Assembly (NCBI GenBank): GCA_027486755.1
Contig: JAIXOM010000059.1
Location: 276,454-340,453 of the forward strand
Direction of reading: 5' to 3'
Length of the DNA: 64,000 nucleotides
From: Comamonadaceae bacterium
Lineage (GTDB): Bacteria > Pseudomonadota > Gammaproteobacteria > Burkholderiales > Burkholderiaceae_C
The position numbers were made by a program, and so were the translations under genes. This document shows, piece by piece, positions 39,958-51,304 of the stretch. Every line of letters starts with the position of its first letter. The stretch's first letter is position 1. The notes below the pieces were generated by a model. It ran no database searches and was not told the origin of the DNA. It saw nothing but the letters and a program-made list of their open reading frames with translations.

Positions 39958-41268
39958 TCAGCGCGCGACGCCCATCAGCCAGTTGGGCACGCTGGTAACG
40001 ATGGACGGAAACACCGTGATCAGCACGATGCCTAAAATCATGCAGCCAAAAAACGGCAGGGTGACGCGGGCGATGCGGTTGCTATCGATGCCGGTCATGT
40101 TCTGCAGCACGAACAAGTTAAAGCCCACTGGCGGCGTGATCTCGGCGATCTCGACCAGCATGATGATGAAGATGCCGAACCACACCAGGTCAAAGCCCGC
40201 TTTTTGCACCATGGGCAGCACCACCGCGCTGGTCAGCACGATCATGGAGATGCCGTCGAGCGCGGTACCCAAGATCAGGTAGACCACCACCAGCACCGCA
40301 ATCAGGCCGTAGGGCGACAGGTTCAGGCTGTGCACAAATTCGGCCAGCTCCCGGGGGATGCCGGTAAAGGCCATGGTCTTGGTCAAAAAGGCAGCGCCGG
40401 CCAGGATGAACATGATCATGCAACTGACCCGGGTGGCACTCACCAGCCCCTGCCAGAAGCTGCTCCAGCTCAGGGTCCTGCCGGCCGCTGCAATGGCCAG
40501 CGAACCCAGCACGCCATAGGCGGCGCATTCGGTGGCCGTGGCAATGCCGGCCACCAGCACCCAAACGATGAAAACAATGAGCAAGGCGCAGGGAATCAAA
40601 CTGCCCGAGCGGCGCAGTTTTTCTACCAAAGGCATAGGTGCTTCAGGCGGCGGCACTTTGTCGGGATTCTTCAGGCTCCACCAGGCGATATAGGCTGAAA
40701 ACAGGCCCATGAGCAAAAAGCCCGGCAGGAATCCCGCCAGGAAGAGACGGATCACGCTGGCATCGGCCGCCACCGCATAGACCACCATGGTGATGGACGG
40801 CGGAATCAAAATCCCCAGGCCGCCAGCGGCCGCCAGAGAGCCCAGTGCGATGTTGCGGTCGTAGCCGCGCCGCTCGAGTTCGGGCAGGGCCACCTTGGCA
40901 ATGGTGGCACAGGTCGCAGCCGAGGAGCCCGATACCGAACCAAAGATCCCGCAGCCCAAAATGGTGGTGTGCATCAGGCGCCCGGGCACCTTTGAGAGCC
41001 ACGGCGCCAGCCCGTCGAACATCTGCTCCGACAGCCGGGTGCGGTAGAGAATTTCGCCCATCCAGATGAACATGGGCAGCGCCGCCAACTCCCAACTCGC
41101 GGCGGTTTCCCAGAAGGAAGAAAACAGATTCTTGCCGGGCAAAGTATTGGTGAAAAACGCCTGACCCACCCAGCCGACGATGGCCAGCGTCATCGCGATC
41201 CAAACACCGCCGCTGAGCATCAGCAGCATCAGGAACAGCAGCAGGCCGCCGATTTCGAGCAGCCCCAT
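39958..41268 (-). CDS. dctM: TRAP transporter large permease (DctM family)
   Basis: GLLLFLMLLMLSGGVWIAMT...LGCGIFGSVSGSSAATCATIAKVALPELERRGYD. Confidence 0.94.
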   Translation of the reverse strand: MGLLEIGGLLLFLMLLMLSGGVWIAMTLAIVGWVGQAFFTNTLPGKNLFSSFWETAASWELAALPMFIWMGEILYRTRLSEQMFDGLAPWLSKVPGRLMHTTILGCGIFGSVSGSSAATCATIAKVALPELERRGYDRNIALGSLAAAGGLGILIPPSITMVVYAVAADASVIRLFLAGFLPGFLLMGLFSAYIAWWSLKNPDKVPPPEAPMPLVEKLRRSGSLIPCALLIVFIVWVLVAGIATATECAAYGVLGSLAIAAAGRTLSWSSFWQGLVSATRVSCMIMFILAGAAFLTKTMAFTGIPRELAEFVHSLNLSPYGLIAVLVVVYLILGTALDGISMIVLTSAVVLPMVQKAGFDLVWFGIFIIMLVEIAEITPPVGFNLFVLQNMTGIDSNRIARVTLPFFGCMILGIVLITVFPSIVTSVPNWLMGVAR

Positions 41269-41843
41269 CACAGCTCCTCGGAAAAATCGCCGCGAGCGTG
41301 GCGTTCTTCCACCCGCGCCACATAGCTGGGCTTGCCGCCGCGCAGCACGCAGACGCACTCGTCGATCACCGCGATTGCAAAAACAAGCGCACCGATTACA
41401 AAGCTCATCTGCGGGATCCAGATGGGGATGGCCACCATATTGCCGGCGATGTCGTTAAATTCCCAGCTCTCGTAGGTAAAGCGCGCTGCCCAAAAGCCCA
41501 GGTAGCCGATAGCGACCGCGGCCACGCACAGCGAGATCACCTCCAGCCAGCGGCGGGTCTTGGCCGGCACTGCCCCCAGCACCAGCGTCACCCGCACGAA
41601 GTCACCGTTGCGAAAGCTGTAAGCCATGCCCAGAAAGGCAGCCGCCGCGCACAGCCAGGCCACCACATCACTGACCCATGAAACCCGACACTCGAGCCAG
41701 CGGCCGACCGAGGCGCTGATCATCAGCACAAAGATGATCAGCACGCACAGGGCGGCCAGCTGGCCGCCGAGGGCATATAAGCCGTCCAGCGCCCGCCGGG
41801 TCAGGCCGGGTGACTCGGCCTGCGCCGCTGGCTGAGAAGGCAT
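41268..41843 (-). CDS. dctQ: TRAP transporter small permease (DctQ family)
   Basis: Four-TM small protein, start/stop overlap with dctM. Confidence 0.85.
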   Translation of the reverse strand: MPSQPAAQAESPGLTRRALDGLYALGGQLAALCVLIIFVLMISASVGRWLECRVSWVSDVVAWLCAAAAFLGMAYSFRNGDFVRVTLVLGAVPAKTRRWLEVISLCVAAVAIGYLGFWAARFTYESWEFNDIAGNMVAIPIWIPQMSFVIGALVFAIAVIDECVCVLRGGKPSYVARVEERHARGDFSEEL

Positions 41844-41854
41844 GGTGCTGCGCT

Positions 41855-42829
41855 TTAGCGGTTGTAGGCGTCGGCCAGGGCCTTGCCTTCAGCGCCGGAG
41901 CGGTCCAGCCATTCCTTGAGCATGGTGTCGCCCACCTTCTTCATGTCAGCTTTGAGCTGGGCCGAGGGAGCGGTCACGGTCATGCCGTTGGCTCTGAGCG
42001 TGGCCAGGGTGCTTTCGTTGACCTTGCGCGACTCGGCCCAGCCGCGCGATTCGGCATCGGCGGCGGCCTTCATGACCGCGTCTTGCGTGGCTTTGTCCAG
42101 CGCATCGAAGGCCCGCTTGTTGGCAATCACCGCGTTTTTGGGCAGCCAGGCTTGCACGTCGTAGTAGAACTTCAGGTGCTCAAAGAGTTTGCTGTCGACG
42201 CCGGTGGCGCCCGATGTCATGGTCGACTCCACCACCCCGGTAGCCAGGGCCTGGCTGAACTCGGCGGCCTGCACCGTCACTGGCTGCGCGCCCACCAGCT
42301 CAGCGATGCGCGCGGTGGACGGGCTGTAAGAGCGCCATTTGATGCCCTTGAGATCGGCTGCGCTGTTGAGCGGTTTTTTGCTGTAGATGCCCTGCGGCGG
42401 CCAAGCCACCGAGTACAGCAGCACCATGCCTTGCTCGGCCAGCTTTTTTTCCATCAGCGGCTTTTGCACCCGGTACAGCTTGAGTGCCTCGTCGTAGCTA
42501 TCGGCCAGAAAGGGCAGGCCGTCAGCAGCGTAAATCGGCCACTCATTGCTGAAATTGGCCAGCAGGATCTCGCCGGCCTGGGCTTGGCCGCCTTGTACCG
42601 CCCGCTTGATTTCGGGTGCCTTGAACAGGGAGGCGTTGGCGTGCACCGTGATCTTGAGCTTGCCGCCGCTGGCCTTGTCGACATCGGCCGCGAACTGGCT
42701 GATATTGACGGTGTGGAAGTTGGTCGCCGGGTAAGCGGCTGGCAGGTCCCATTTGGTTTGGGCCAGCGCGGCACTGCTCAGTGCCAGGACGCTGGTGGCC
42801 AGGGTGAGGTGGAAAGAACGACGTTTCAT
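41855..42829 (-). CDS. dctP: TRAP transporter substrate-binding protein (DctP family)
   Basis: Signal peptide, LPAAYPATNFHTVNISQFAADVDKASGGKLKITVHANASLFKAPEIKRAVQGGQAQ. Confidence 0.93.
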   Translation of the reverse strand: MKRRSFHLTLATSVLALSSAALAQTKWDLPAAYPATNFHTVNISQFAADVDKASGGKLKITVHANASLFKAPEIKRAVQGGQAQAGEILLANFSNEWPIYAADGLPFLADSYDEALKLYRVQKPLMEKKLAEQGMVLLYSVAWPPQGIYSKKPLNSAADLKGIKWRSYSPSTARIAELVGAQPVTVQAAEFSQALATGVVESTMTSGATGVDSKLFEHLKFYYDVQAWLPKNAVIANKRAFDALDKATQDAVMKAAADAESRGWAESRKVNESTLATLRANGMTVTAPSAQLKADMKKVGDTMLKEWLDRSGAEGKALADAYNR

Positions 42830-42946
42830 GGCAACTGCTCCTAGATGGGGTGGGGTAGGCGAACGCGGCGTATGCGCCCTGGCGACTGCAAGGGCAGGGC
42901 ACTCGGGCGATGGTCTCACTGTAGGGCTGGGGAATCAGAAGATGGA

Positions 42947-42969
42947 TCGGTAATTTCCCTAATTACCGA
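42947..42969. promoter_or_regulatory. Operator-like inverted repeat TCGGTAATT-TCCCT-AATTACCGA
   Basis: Perfect 9-bp arms between divergent dctP and marR genes. Confidence 0.7.
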
Positions 42970-42976
42970 CATTTTG

Positions 42977-42985
42977 TTGGTAATT
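42977..42985 (+). promoter_or_regulatory. Additional half-site TTGGTAATT
   Basis: Matches the TCGGTAATT arm with one mismatch, exactly 30 bp downstream of it. Confidence 0.45.
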
Positions 42986-43031
42986 TGTTGGTGTTATAGG
43001 TAGACTGAGCCGTCTTCAGGAACTTGATGCC

Positions 43032-43565
43032 ATGCCCCGCAAGACTTCGGCCGACCGGCCCACCTCCAAGCCCATCGTGTCTTCGGCGCATCTGGTCTCG
43101 CCCGACAGCGCCCAGATGAGCGAATTTGAATTTGGCCTCATCGTTGCGGGCAATGCCTTTCACCGCTGGGTCACCCACTGCATGTCGGCGGCAGGCCTGA
43201 AGGACCTCACCCCGCTGGACGTGCTGGTGCTCCACCATGTGACCCACCGCGCGCGCGACAAGCGTTTGGCCGACATCTGCTTCATCATGAATATTGAAGA
43301 CACCCACTTGGTCAATTACGCCCTCAAGAAGTTACAGGGCCTGGGCGTGGTCGCCTCCCACAAGCATGGCAAGGAGGTCACCTATGCCGCCACCGAGGAC
43401 GGCCGCCAGTACGTCGAGCGCTATCGCGAAATTCGTGAGTCTTGCCTGATCGGCGCGCTCAAGGCCGATGACAGCCTGAACCGCGACATCGGCGAACTGG
43501 CCCGTCTGCTGCGGGTGCTTTCGGGCATGTACGACCAGGCCGCGCGTGCGGCCGCATCCCTGTGA
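43032..43565 (+). CDS. MarR-like winged-helix transcriptional regulator
   Basis: [66 protein letters not shown]. Confidence 0.85.
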   Translation: MPRKTSADRPTSKPIVSSAHLVSPDSAQMSEFEFGLIVAGNAFHRWVTHCMSAAGLKDLTPLDVLVLHHVTHRARDKRLADICFIMNIEDTHLVNYALKKLQGLGVVASHKHGKEVTYAATEDGRQYVERYREIRESCLIGALKADDSLNRDIGELARLLRVLSGMYDQAARAAASL

Positions 43566-46500
43566 GTCTGACTATGAGTGCTTCCCTGGCCCTTTCTCGC
43601 TGGCAGTTCTGGATAGACCGCGGCGGCACCTTCACCGACATCGTGGGCAAGCGCCCCGATGGCAGCTTGATCACCCACAAGCTGCTGTCCGAAAACCCCG
43701 AGCAGTACCGCGACGCGGCGGTGGCTGGCATTCGCCACTTGCTGGGTCTGAAGGCGGGCGAGCCGGTGACGCCGACGCAGGTCGAATGCGTCAAGATGGG
43801 TACCACCGTTGCCACCAACGCCTTGCTCGAGCGCAAGGGCGAGCCCACACTGCTGGTGACGACCCGCGGCTTTCGCGACGCGCTTCGCATCGCCTACCAG
43901 AACCGCCCCCGCTTGTTTGACCGGCAGATCGTGCTGCCCGAACTGCTCTACACCCGGGTGATCGAGGCGCAGGAGCGGGTCGGCGCCCACGGCGATGTGC
44001 TTGTCCCGCTCGATGAGGCCCATCTGCGCGAGCGCCTGTGGGCCGCTTATGACGCCGGTCTGCGCAGCGTGGCTATTGTCTTCATGCACGGTTACCGCTA
44101 TACCGCGCACGAGCAGGCGGCGGCTAGGCTGGCGCGCGAGCTGGGTTTTACCCAGGTCAGCGCCAGCCACCAGACCAGCCCGATGATGAAGCTGGTCAGC
44201 CGCGGCGACACCACCGTGGTCGACGCCTACCTCTCACCGATCTTGCGGCGCTATGTGGACCAGGTCGCTGCCGAGATGCCTGGCGTTAAGCTGTTTTTCA
44301 TGCAGTCCTCGGGCGGCCTGACCGATGCGCAGGCTTTTGCCGGCAAGGACGCCATCCTGTCCGGTCCGGCCGGCGGCATCGTGGGCATGGCCCGCACCGC
44401 CGAGCTCGCCGGCTGCGACAGGGTGATCGGTTTTGACATGGGCGGCACCTCCACCGACGTGTCGCACTTTGCCGGTCAATTCGAGCGCGAGTTTGAAACC
44501 CAGGTCGCAGGTGTGCGCATGCGCGCGCCGATGATGAGCATCCATACCGTGGCTGCGGGCGGCGGCTCCATCTTGGCTTTTGACGGCGCCCGCTTTCGGG
44601 TGGGGCCGCAAAGCGCCGGCGCCAACCCGGGGCCGGCCTGCTATCGGCGCGGTGGTCCGCTGGCGGTGACCGATGCGAATGTGATGCTGGGCAAAATTCA
44701 GCCGGCCTATTTCCCAAAGGTGTTTGGACCGCAGGCCAAGGAGGCCCTGAGCGCAGAGCCTGTGCGTGCGCAGTTCGAGACGCTGGCCGCACAGACCGGC
44801 CGCAGTGCCGAGGAGGTGGCCGAAGGCTTTGTCCGCATTGCAGTGCAGCAGATGGCCAACGCGATCAAGAAAATATCGGTGGCCCGCGGCTATGACGTCA
44901 CCGGCTACACCCTGCAATGCTTTGGTGGCGCGGGCGGCCAGCATGCTTGCCTGGTGGCCGACGCGCTGGGCATGAGCCGGGTGCTGGTGCATCCGCTGGC
45001 TGGCGTGCTCTCGGCCTATGGTATGGGCCTGGCCGATCAGAACCTGATCCGTGAGCAGGCGGTGGAGCTGCCACTTCATGAGCAGGCCTTGCCGCAGCTG
45101 GCCGCACAGCTGCAGGCGCTGGCGCAGCAGGCCGAGGCCGACCTGCGCAGCCAGCAGGCCAGCCAGTCGGAGCTCGTGGTGCATCGCCGGGTACATGTGC
45201 GCTACGAAGGCACCGATTCAGCGCTGGTCGTGCCTTTCGGCGATGCGCTTGCAATTGAGGCCGCCTTCGAGCAGGCCTATCGCCAGCGCTTTGCGTTTTT
45301 GATGCAGGGCAAGCGCCTGGTGGTGGAAGCGGTGTCGGTGGAAGCGGTGGTCGCCGGCGAGGCGCCTGCGGAAGCCCGTCATGCCCTGCACCCCGAGCGC
45401 GAAGCGCTGCGCCGCGACACGGTACGTATGTACAGTGGCGGGCGCTGGCATGAGGCGGCGCTGGTGGTGCGTGAAGATCTGCGCCCGGGCGATGTCATCA
45501 CTGGCCCGGCCATCATCGCCGAGCAAAACGCCACCACCGTGATCGAGCCTGAGTGGCTGGCACGCCTCAGCGCGCTCGACCACCTGTTGCTTGAGCGCCG
45601 CGTGCCACGCGAGCAGCGCTATGCGCTGGGCACCACCGTCGACCCGGTGCTGCTTGAGGTGTTCAACAACCTGTTCATGAACATCGCCGAGCAGATGGGT
45701 TTGCAGCTGCAAAACACCGCGTATTCGGTCAACATCAAGGAGCGGCTGGACTTTTCATGCGCGCTGTTTGACAGCACCGGCCAGCTGATTGCCAATGCAC
45801 CCCACATGCCGGTGCACCTGGGCTCCATGGGCGAGAGCATACAGACGGTGATTCTTGAAAACGCCGGCCAGATGCAGCCCGGCGATGTCTACGTGCTCAA
45901 TGATCCCTACCACGGTGGCACCCATTTGCCCGATGTCACGGTGATCACCCCGGTGTTTCTGGATGACTCTGAGCAGCCGGTGTTCTATGTGGGTTCGCGC
46001 GGCCACCATGCCGATGTGGGTGGGCTCACCCCCGGCTCCATGCCGCCGTTTTCGACCCGCATCGAAGAAGAGGGCGTGCAGATCCGCAATTTCAAGCTGG
46101 TTCATGCTGGCCAGTTGCGCGAGGCCGAGATGGTGGCTTTGCTGCAAAGCGGTACCTATCCCAGCCGCAACCCGCAGCAGAACATGGCCGACCTCAAGGC
46201 CCAGATCGCCGCCAATGAAAAAGGCGTGCAGGAACTGCGGCGCATGGTCGATCAGTTTGGCCTGGACGTGGTGCAGGCCTACATGAAGCATGTGCAGGAC
46301 AACGCCGAGGAGTCGGTAAGGCGTGTCATCACCCGCCTCAAGGACGGGCAATTCACCCTGCCCCTGGACAACGGCGCGCAGATTCAGGTCGCGGTGCGAG
46401 TGCGTGCGGACGAGCGCAGCGCCGAGATTGACTTCACCGGCACCAGCGATCAGCTCAGCAACAACTTCAATGCGCCCAAAGCGGTCTGTGTGGCGGCGGT

Positions 46501-47197
46501 GCTCTATGTGTTTCGCACCCTGGTTGACGACGACATTCCGCTCAATGCCGGCTGTCTCAAGCCGCTGAAGATCATCGTGGCCGAAGGCTCCATGCTCAAC
46601 CCGCTGCCACCCGCTTCGGTGGTGGCGGGTAATGTGGAGACCTCCAGCTGCATCACCAACGCCCTGTTCGGCGCGCTGGGCGTGATGGCTGGCAGCCAGC
46701 CGACCATGAACAACTTCACCTTCGGCAATCAGCGTTACCAGTACTACGAAACCATCGCTGGCGGTAGCGCTGCCGGCGGCCGCTTTGATGCGCATGGCGA
46801 GTTGATCGGCGGTTTTGACGGCACCTCGGTGGTGCAGACCCACATGACCAACTCGCGCATGACCGACCCCGAAGTGCTCGAGTTCCGCTTCCCGGTCCGG
46901 CTCGAAAGTTACGCCCTGCGCCAGGGCTCGGGTGGCGCTGGGCGCTACAAGGGCGGCGACGGCGGCATACGCCGGGTCAGGTTTTTAGAGCCCATGACCG
47001 CCGCCATCCTCTCCAACGGCCGCATCCACCCGGCCTTTGGCGCTGCTGGCGGCTCACCGGGTGCCGTGGGCATCAACCGGGTGCTGCGCGCCGACGGCTC
47101 GGTACAGACGCTGGCGCACATCGACGAGGTACAGATGCAGCCGGGCGATGTTTTTGAAATCCAAACCCCGGGTGGGGGTGGGTTTGGTCAGGCTTGA
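43562..47197 (+). CDS. Hydantoinase/5-oxoprolinase (fused HyuA+HyuB type)
   Basis: 1211 aa; [34 protein letters not shown], then C-terminal HyuB half ([20 protein letters not shown]...[14 protein letters not shown]). Start may be the internal M at 43574. Confidence 0.93.
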   Translation: MSLTMSASLALSRWQFWIDRGGTFTDIVGKRPDGSLITHKLLSENPEQYRDAAVAGIRHLLGLKAGEPVTPTQVECVKMGTTVATNALLERKGEPTLLVTTRGFRDALRIAYQNRPRLFDRQIVLPELLYTRVIEAQERVGAHGDVLVPLDEAHLRERLWAAYDAGLRSVAIVFMHGYRYTAHEQAAARLARELGFTQVSASHQTSPMMKLVSRGDTTVVDAYLSPILRRYVDQVAAEMPGVKLFFMQSSGGLTDAQAFAGKDAILSGPAGGIVGMARTAELAGCDRVIGFDMGGTSTDVSHFAGQFEREFETQVAGVRMRAPMMSIHTVAAGGGSILAFDGARFRVGPQSAGANPGPACYRRGGPLAVTDANVMLGKIQPAYFPKVFGPQAKEALSAEPVRAQFETLAAQTGRSAEEVAEGFVRIAVQQMANAIKKISVARGYDVTGYTLQCFGGAGGQHACLVADALGMSRVLVHPLAGVLSAYGMGLADQNLIREQAVELPLHEQALPQLAAQLQALAQQAEADLRSQQASQSELVVHRRVHVRYEGTDSALVVPFGDALAIEAAFEQAYRQRFAFLMQGKRLVVEAVSVEAVVAGEAPAEARHALHPEREALRRDTVRMYSGGRWHEAALVVREDLRPGDVITGPAIIAEQNATTVIEPEWLARLSALDHLLLERRVPREQRYALGTTVDPVLLEVFNNLFMNIAEQMGLQLQNTAYSVNIKERLDFSCALFDSTGQLIANAPHMPVHLGSMGESIQTVILENAGQMQPGDVYVLNDPYHGGTHLPDVTVITPVFLDDSEQPVFYVGSRGHHADVGGLTPGSMPPFSTRIEEEGVQIRNFKLVHAGQLREAEMVALLQSGTYPSRNPQQNMADLKAQIAANEKGVQELRRMVDQFGLDVVQAYMKHVQDNAEESVRRVITRLKDGQFTLPLDNGAQIQVAVRVRADERSAEIDFTGTSDQLSNNFNAPKAVCVAAVLYVFRTLVDDDIPLNAGCLKPLKIIVAEGSMLNPLPPASVVAGNVETSSCITNALFGALGVMAGSQPTMNNFTFGNQRYQYYETIAGGSAAGGRFDAHGELIGGFDGTSVVQTHMTNSRMTDPEVLEFRFPVRLESYALRQGSGGAGRYKGGDGGIRRVRFLEPMTAAILSNGRIHPAFGAAGGSPGAVGINRVLRADGSVQTLAHIDEVQMQPGDVFEIQTPGGGGFGQA

Positions 47198-47224
47198 GCA
47201 GGCTGCGTAGAAGGTCTGAACGGC

Positions 47225-47251
47225 GAGTAGGCGCGCCGCCCCGGCGCGATG
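47225..47251. repeat. REP-like element, diverged copy
   Basis: GAGTAGGCGCGCCGCCCCGGCGCGATG. Confidence 0.6.
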
Positions 47252-47262
47252 CTTCTTTCTTG

Positions 47263-47291
47263 CTCCCTCTCCCCCTGGGAGAGGGGGTAAG
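47263..47291. repeat. Second dispersed repeat family copy (CTCCCTCTCCCCCTGGGAGAGGGGGTAAG)
   Basis: Self-complementary CCCTCTCCC/GGGAGAGGG core. Confidence 0.7.
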
Positions 47292-47312
47292 ACAGGAGCG
47301 GCAGGCCCGCTC

Positions 47313-47621
47313 TCAAGGCCCCTTCTTGGTTGCCAGCACATAGGCCTGGCCATCTACGTTCAAGCCGTTGGCTGAGAGCTTGACAGCAGCTTTAGGTCCC
47401 AGGCCTTTGACGCGGGCGATCAGGTCTTGCCAGTTTTTGAACAGGGCTTTGTCGCGTTCGGCCAGGATCAGGCGGGTGGTGGCTGGGCCCAGGCCGAGTA
47501 CGCCGTCGAGCTGGGCTTCGGTGGCTCTGTTCACATCGACCGCTTCGGCGCTGGCCACTGGCGTCGCCATCACGGCCAGCGCGCACAAGGCAGCGGCCAC
47601 CCAAGGTAAGGAAAGAGGCAT
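47313..47621 (-). CDS. ComEA-like exported helix-hairpin-helix DNA-binding protein
   Basis: Signal peptide plus VDVNRATEAQLDGVLGLGPATTRLILAERDKALFKNWQDLIARVKGLGPKAAVKLSANGL. Confidence 0.88.
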   Translation of the reverse strand: MPLSLPWVAAALCALAVMATPVASAEAVDVNRATEAQLDGVLGLGPATTRLILAERDKALFKNWQDLIARVKGLGPKAAVKLSANGLNVDGQAYVLATKKGP

Positions 47622-47753
47622 ATCGGTACTCAGAGCCTGTTGATCGGCCCACCAATGTGCCTCAGGCTGTGCTGAGGATCAAGCGTTCTGACACTTGATC
47701 ACAGTGCTGCGATCAGCTGCGCTCAGGCAGTGGCAAGCCCGCCTGAAAAAACC

Positions 47754-48755
47754 TCAGCCCTGGGCCTGCAGCCAGTCCATGTATTGAGACACGCCGCTGG
47801 CCACATCGGCGAAACGGTGGTCGCAGCCGGCGCGGCGCAGCGCGCCCAGGTCGGCCTGGGTGTAGCACTGGTATTTGCCCGCCAGCGCGGCTGGGAAGTC
47901 GATGTACTCGATCAAGCCGGCCTTCAAAGCTTCGTCCAGGCTGGCCGGTGCGGACGCGCCGCGCTGCAGGGTCTGCACCACGCTCAGCGCTACATCGTTG
48001 AAGGGCTGGGCCCGGCCGGTGCCGAGGTTGAACAGGCCGCTTTTTTCGGGATGGTCGAAAAACCAGAGATTGACCGCCACCACATCGTCAATGAAGACAA
48101 AGTCGCGCATCTGGCCGCCGGCCGCATAGCCGCCATAAGAGCCGAACAGCTTGACCCGGCCCTCCTTGAGGAACTGGTGGTACTGGTGAAAGGCCACGCT
48201 GGCCATGCGGCCCTTGTGCTGCTCGCGCGGTCCGTAGACGTTGAAGTAGCGAAAGCCGACCACTTGGGCGCTGGCCTGTGAGAAATCAGCGCTGATTTCG
48301 CGGCGCAGGCGTTGGTCGAACAGCAGCTTGGAGTAGCCGTAGACATTGAGCGGCTTTTCGCAGTCGGGGCTCTCGCGGAATTCGCTGGCGCCGCCATAGG
48401 TGGCGGCCGAGGATGCATAAAGCAGGCGCACGCCTTGCTCCTGGCAGGACTGGAACAAGTCGCAGGACAGGCTGTAGTTGTTGTCCATCATGTACTTGCC
48501 GTTGCTCTCCATGGTATCGCTGCACGCGCCTTCATGGAATACAGCCTCGACCGGCCCATAAGCGCCTTCAGCGAAGAGCTCGTAGAAGTCGTCGGCATCC
48601 ACATAGTCGGCGATCTGCAGATCGGCCAGGTTACGGAATTTATCGCCTTCGGTCAGGTCGTCCACCGCGATGATCTCGCTGATGCCGCGCGCATTGAGCC
48701 CGCGCACAATGTTGCTGCCTATGAAGCCGGCTGCGCCGGTGACGACCACGGTCAT
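47754..48755 (-). CDS. hldD: ADP-L-glycero-D-manno-heptose-6-epimerase
   Basis: [53 protein letters not shown]. Confidence 0.96.
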   Translation of the reverse strand: MTVVVTGAAGFIGSNIVRGLNARGISEIIAVDDLTEGDKFRNLADLQIADYVDADDFYELFAEGAYGPVEAVFHEGACSDTMESNGKYMMDNNYSLSCDLFQSCQEQGVRLLYASSAATYGGASEFRESPDCEKPLNVYGYSKLLFDQRLRREISADFSQASAQVVGFRYFNVYGPREQHKGRMASVAFHQYHQFLKEGRVKLFGSYGGYAAGGQMRDFVFIDDVVAVNLWFFDHPEKSGLFNLGTGRAQPFNDVALSVVQTLQRGASAPASLDEALKAGLIEYIDFPAALAGKYQCYTQADLGALRRAGCDHRFADVASGVSQYMDWLQAQG

Positions 48756-49699
48756 AAAGGTTTCTCCTGCGCTGCAAACAGCTCGGTGTAACTGACGGTG
48801 GCGGTGCCAAACTTACCCACCACAATGCCGCCAGCGCGGTTGGCCACAGGCACCGCCTCGCGCAGGCTGGCACCGGCAGCGAGCATGGCGGCCAGGGTGG
48901 CGATCACGGTATCGCCTGCGCCGGTCACATCAAACACCTCGCGCGCCTGGGTTGGCACATGCAGTTGACCTTGCTCGTCGAACAGCGTCATACCTTCTTC
49001 GCTGCGGGTCACCAACAGACCTTGCAGCTGCAGATGCTGGCGCAACTCCTGCGCCTGGCGGATGAGCTCGGCCTCGCTGCCCCAGCGGCCGATGACCTGT
49101 TCAAGCTCGGCCCGGTTGGGCGTGATCACAGTGGCTTTTTGGTAGCGTGAATAGTCCGAGCCCTTGGGGTCGATCAGCACCGCTTTGCCGTTGCTGCGGG
49201 CCTGCTCGATCATGGTGCTGATATGGGCCAGCCCGCCCTTGCCGTAATCGGAAAACAGCACTGCTTGATGCTGGCCGTGCAGCTGCGCGAAGGCGGCGGT
49301 CTGCGAGGCCAGCACTTCTTTTTCTGGGCTGCTCTCAAAGTCCAGGCGCAGCAACTGCTGCTGCCGGCCGATCACCCGCAGCTTGACGGTGGTGCTCAGT
49401 TGCGCGTCGCGGCCGAAGTGCGGCGTGATGCCGGTCTTGGCCACCAGGGCCTCGAGCTGATGGCTGGCCTCGTCCTCGCCGACCACGCTCAGCAGCGAGG
49501 CTTGCGCCCCCAGGCTGACCACGTTGTAGGCCACATTGGCGGCGCCGCCCAGCCGCTCCTCCTGTTTGGTGACCCGCACCACCGGCACCGGTGCCTCGGG
49601 CGAGATGCGGTCGACCGAGCCGTACCAGTAGCGGTCGAGCATGACGTCGCCCACCACCAATACGCGGGCCTGGCTGATCTGTTCAAAGCTGGGGGTCAT
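48752..49699 (-). CDS. hldE: D-glycero-beta-D-manno-heptose-7-phosphate kinase
   Basis: [48 protein letters not shown]...[14 protein letters not shown]; kinase domain only (RfaE1 type). Confidence 0.94.
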   Translation of the reverse strand: MTPSFEQISQARVLVVGDVMLDRYWYGSVDRISPEAPVPVVRVTKQEERLGGAANVAYNVVSLGAQASLLSVVGEDEASHQLEALVAKTGITPHFGRDAQLSTTVKLRVIGRQQQLLRLDFESSPEKEVLASQTAAFAQLHGQHQAVLFSDYGKGGLAHISTMIEQARSNGKAVLIDPKGSDYSRYQKATVITPNRAELEQVIGRWGSEAELIRQAQELRQHLQLQGLLVTRSEEGMTLFDEQGQLHVPTQAREVFDVTGAGDTVIATLAAMLAAGASLREAVPVANRAGGIVVGKFGTATVSYTELFAAQEKPL

Positions 49700-49704
49700 G
49701 CGGT

Positions 49705-50850
49705 TCAGAGCTCTTCGATGCGACGGGCGGGGTAGCTGTCCCAGGCCTGGCAGCCTGGGCAGTGCCAAAAATGCTGCTTGGCTTCAAAGCCGCAGGCAGC
49801 GCAGCGGTAGCGCATCAGGGGGCCGCTGGCGCGGTCAATGGCGCGTTGCACCACCTCTTGGTTTCGCGGCTCCGCAAAACGCTCGCTGGCCAGCCACTTG
49901 CCAGCGGCGATCAGCGAGGGCTCGCGCTGCAGGTGGTTCACAAACCACTGGCGGGCAATGGCAGGGTCGGCCTCGAGCTCGGCGATGGCCTGCACCAGGT
50001 CGATGCTGGGCTGGGCTTCTTGCGCCTGGATCAGCCAGTCCTTGACTTCTTGCTGCTTGCCCGCCTGCAGCGCCAGTTTGGCCAGCAAGGCCGCAGCCAG
50101 GGGCAGGGCTTGCGGCGCGGCCTGGCGCAGCTCCATCAGAGTTTGCAAGGCGGCATCCAAGCGGCCTTGCTGCATCAGCAGCTTGGCCTTTTCGATCAAG
50201 GGGCGTGGCGCTTGCGGGGCCAAATTGCGGGCCTGGTTCAGGAGGTCCAGGGCCGGACTGATTTGCCCAGCCGCTACGCTGGCCTGAGCCTGCTCGCACA
50301 GGTAATGTGCCTGCCGCGGCTCAAAGCTGCCGTGGCTGGTCTCGTCCAGGCGGGCTGCAACTGCGCTGGCCTGAGCCCAGTCGCGCGAGCGCTCGTAAAT
50401 CGCCAGCCGCGCTAGCCGCGCTTCCTGTTCATGGGCGGTGCCTTCGAGTTTGCTCAGCGCAGCCTCGGCCCTGTCGAGCAGGCCGGCTTTGAGAAAGTCC
50501 AGCGCCAGCGCATGCTGGGCGCGGTCGCGCTCGCTTTGCTTGAGGTCGCCGCGCGCCAGCAGGTGCTCATGCACCCGCACCGCTCGGTCGTACTCGCCGC
50601 GGCGGCGAAACAGATTGCCCAGCGCGAAATGCAGCTCGGAGGTGTCCGGGTCGTTTTGCACCGCCTCGATGAAGGCGTCGATGGCCTGGTCCTGCTGTTC
50701 GTTGAGCAGGAAGTTCAAGCCACGGAAGTAGGCCTTGGGCGACTGCCGGTTTTCCACCCGCATCTGCCGCAGGTCCAGGCGCGAGGCCAGCCAGCCCAAC
50801 GCGAAGGCGATCGGCAAGCCCAGCAGCAGGGCGGTGACATCAAATTCCAT
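49705..50850 (-). CDS. lapB: Lipopolysaccharide assembly protein B (TPR)
   Basis: N-terminal TM, SPKAYFRGLNFLLNEQQDQAIDAFIEAV TPRs, C-terminal rubredoxin-like YRCAACGFEAKQHFWHCPGCQAWDSY. Confidence 0.94.
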   Translation of the reverse strand: MEFDVTALLLGLPIAFALGWLASRLDLRQMRVENRQSPKAYFRGLNFLLNEQQDQAIDAFIEAVQNDPDTSELHFALGNLFRRRGEYDRAVRVHEHLLARGDLKQSERDRAQHALALDFLKAGLLDRAEAALSKLEGTAHEQEARLARLAIYERSRDWAQASAVAARLDETSHGSFEPRQAHYLCEQAQASVAAGQISPALDLLNQARNLAPQAPRPLIEKAKLLMQQGRLDAALQTLMELRQAAPQALPLAAALLAKLALQAGKQQEVKDWLIQAQEAQPSIDLVQAIAELEADPAIARQWFVNHLQREPSLIAAGKWLASERFAEPRNQEVVQRAIDRASGPLMRYRCAACGFEAKQHFWHCPGCQAWDSYPARRIEEL

Positions 50851-51118
50851 GAGGCGGGCCGGCGCTGTCGCTGGCAGTTGGGCTGGTCGCTGCAGGGCTG
50901 GCCGTACCGGACTTGCGGGCCGCCTGGCGGCTGCGCCACCAGCGTGGCACCATGAACATCACCCCCAGGGCCATGCCGGCCACAAAGGCGGCCAGAACCA
51001 CCAATACCAGCGGTGCCTGCCACTGCTGACCAAAAAAGAAATGCACCGCCACCACGTTCTGATTGTTCAGAGCGAAGGCAAACAGGGTGAAAAACAAGGC
51101 TGCCTTGAGCAGCCACAT
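50840..51118 (-). CDS. lapA: LapA domain-containing (DUF1049) membrane protein
   Basis: MWLLKAALFFTLFAFALNNQNVVAVHFFFGQQWQAPLVLVVLAAFVAGMALGVMF; overlaps lapB. Confidence 0.88.
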   Translation of the reverse strand: MWLLKAALFFTLFAFALNNQNVVAVHFFFGQQWQAPLVLVVLAAFVAGMALGVMFMVPRWWRSRQAARKSGTASPAATSPTASDSAGPPHGI

Positions 51119-51212
51119 GAGGTACTTCAAGCGCGGGGCCCTCGGGTGTTGTCTCAATTGTAGTCAGCCGCCCTGCTGGGCTGGGCTGCGATGCGGCGCT
51201 CGAGCGAAGGCC

Positions 51213-51240
51213 TCATCGCGCCGAGGGCGCCGCTCCTACA
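51213..51240. repeat. REP-like element, inverted copy
   Basis: Reverse complement contains TGTAGGAGCGGCGCCCTCGGCGCGATG. Confidence 0.75.
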
Positions 51241-51267
51241 AAACCTTAGGAGGCCTCGAATGAAGCC

Positions 51268-51294
51268 TGTGGGAGCCACGCCCTCGCGGCGATG
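51268..51294. repeat. REP-like element, direct copy paired with 51213-51240
   Basis: TGTGGGAGCCACGCCCTCGCGGCGATG. Confidence 0.7.
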
Positions 51295-51304
51295 CGGCGG
51301 ACTG

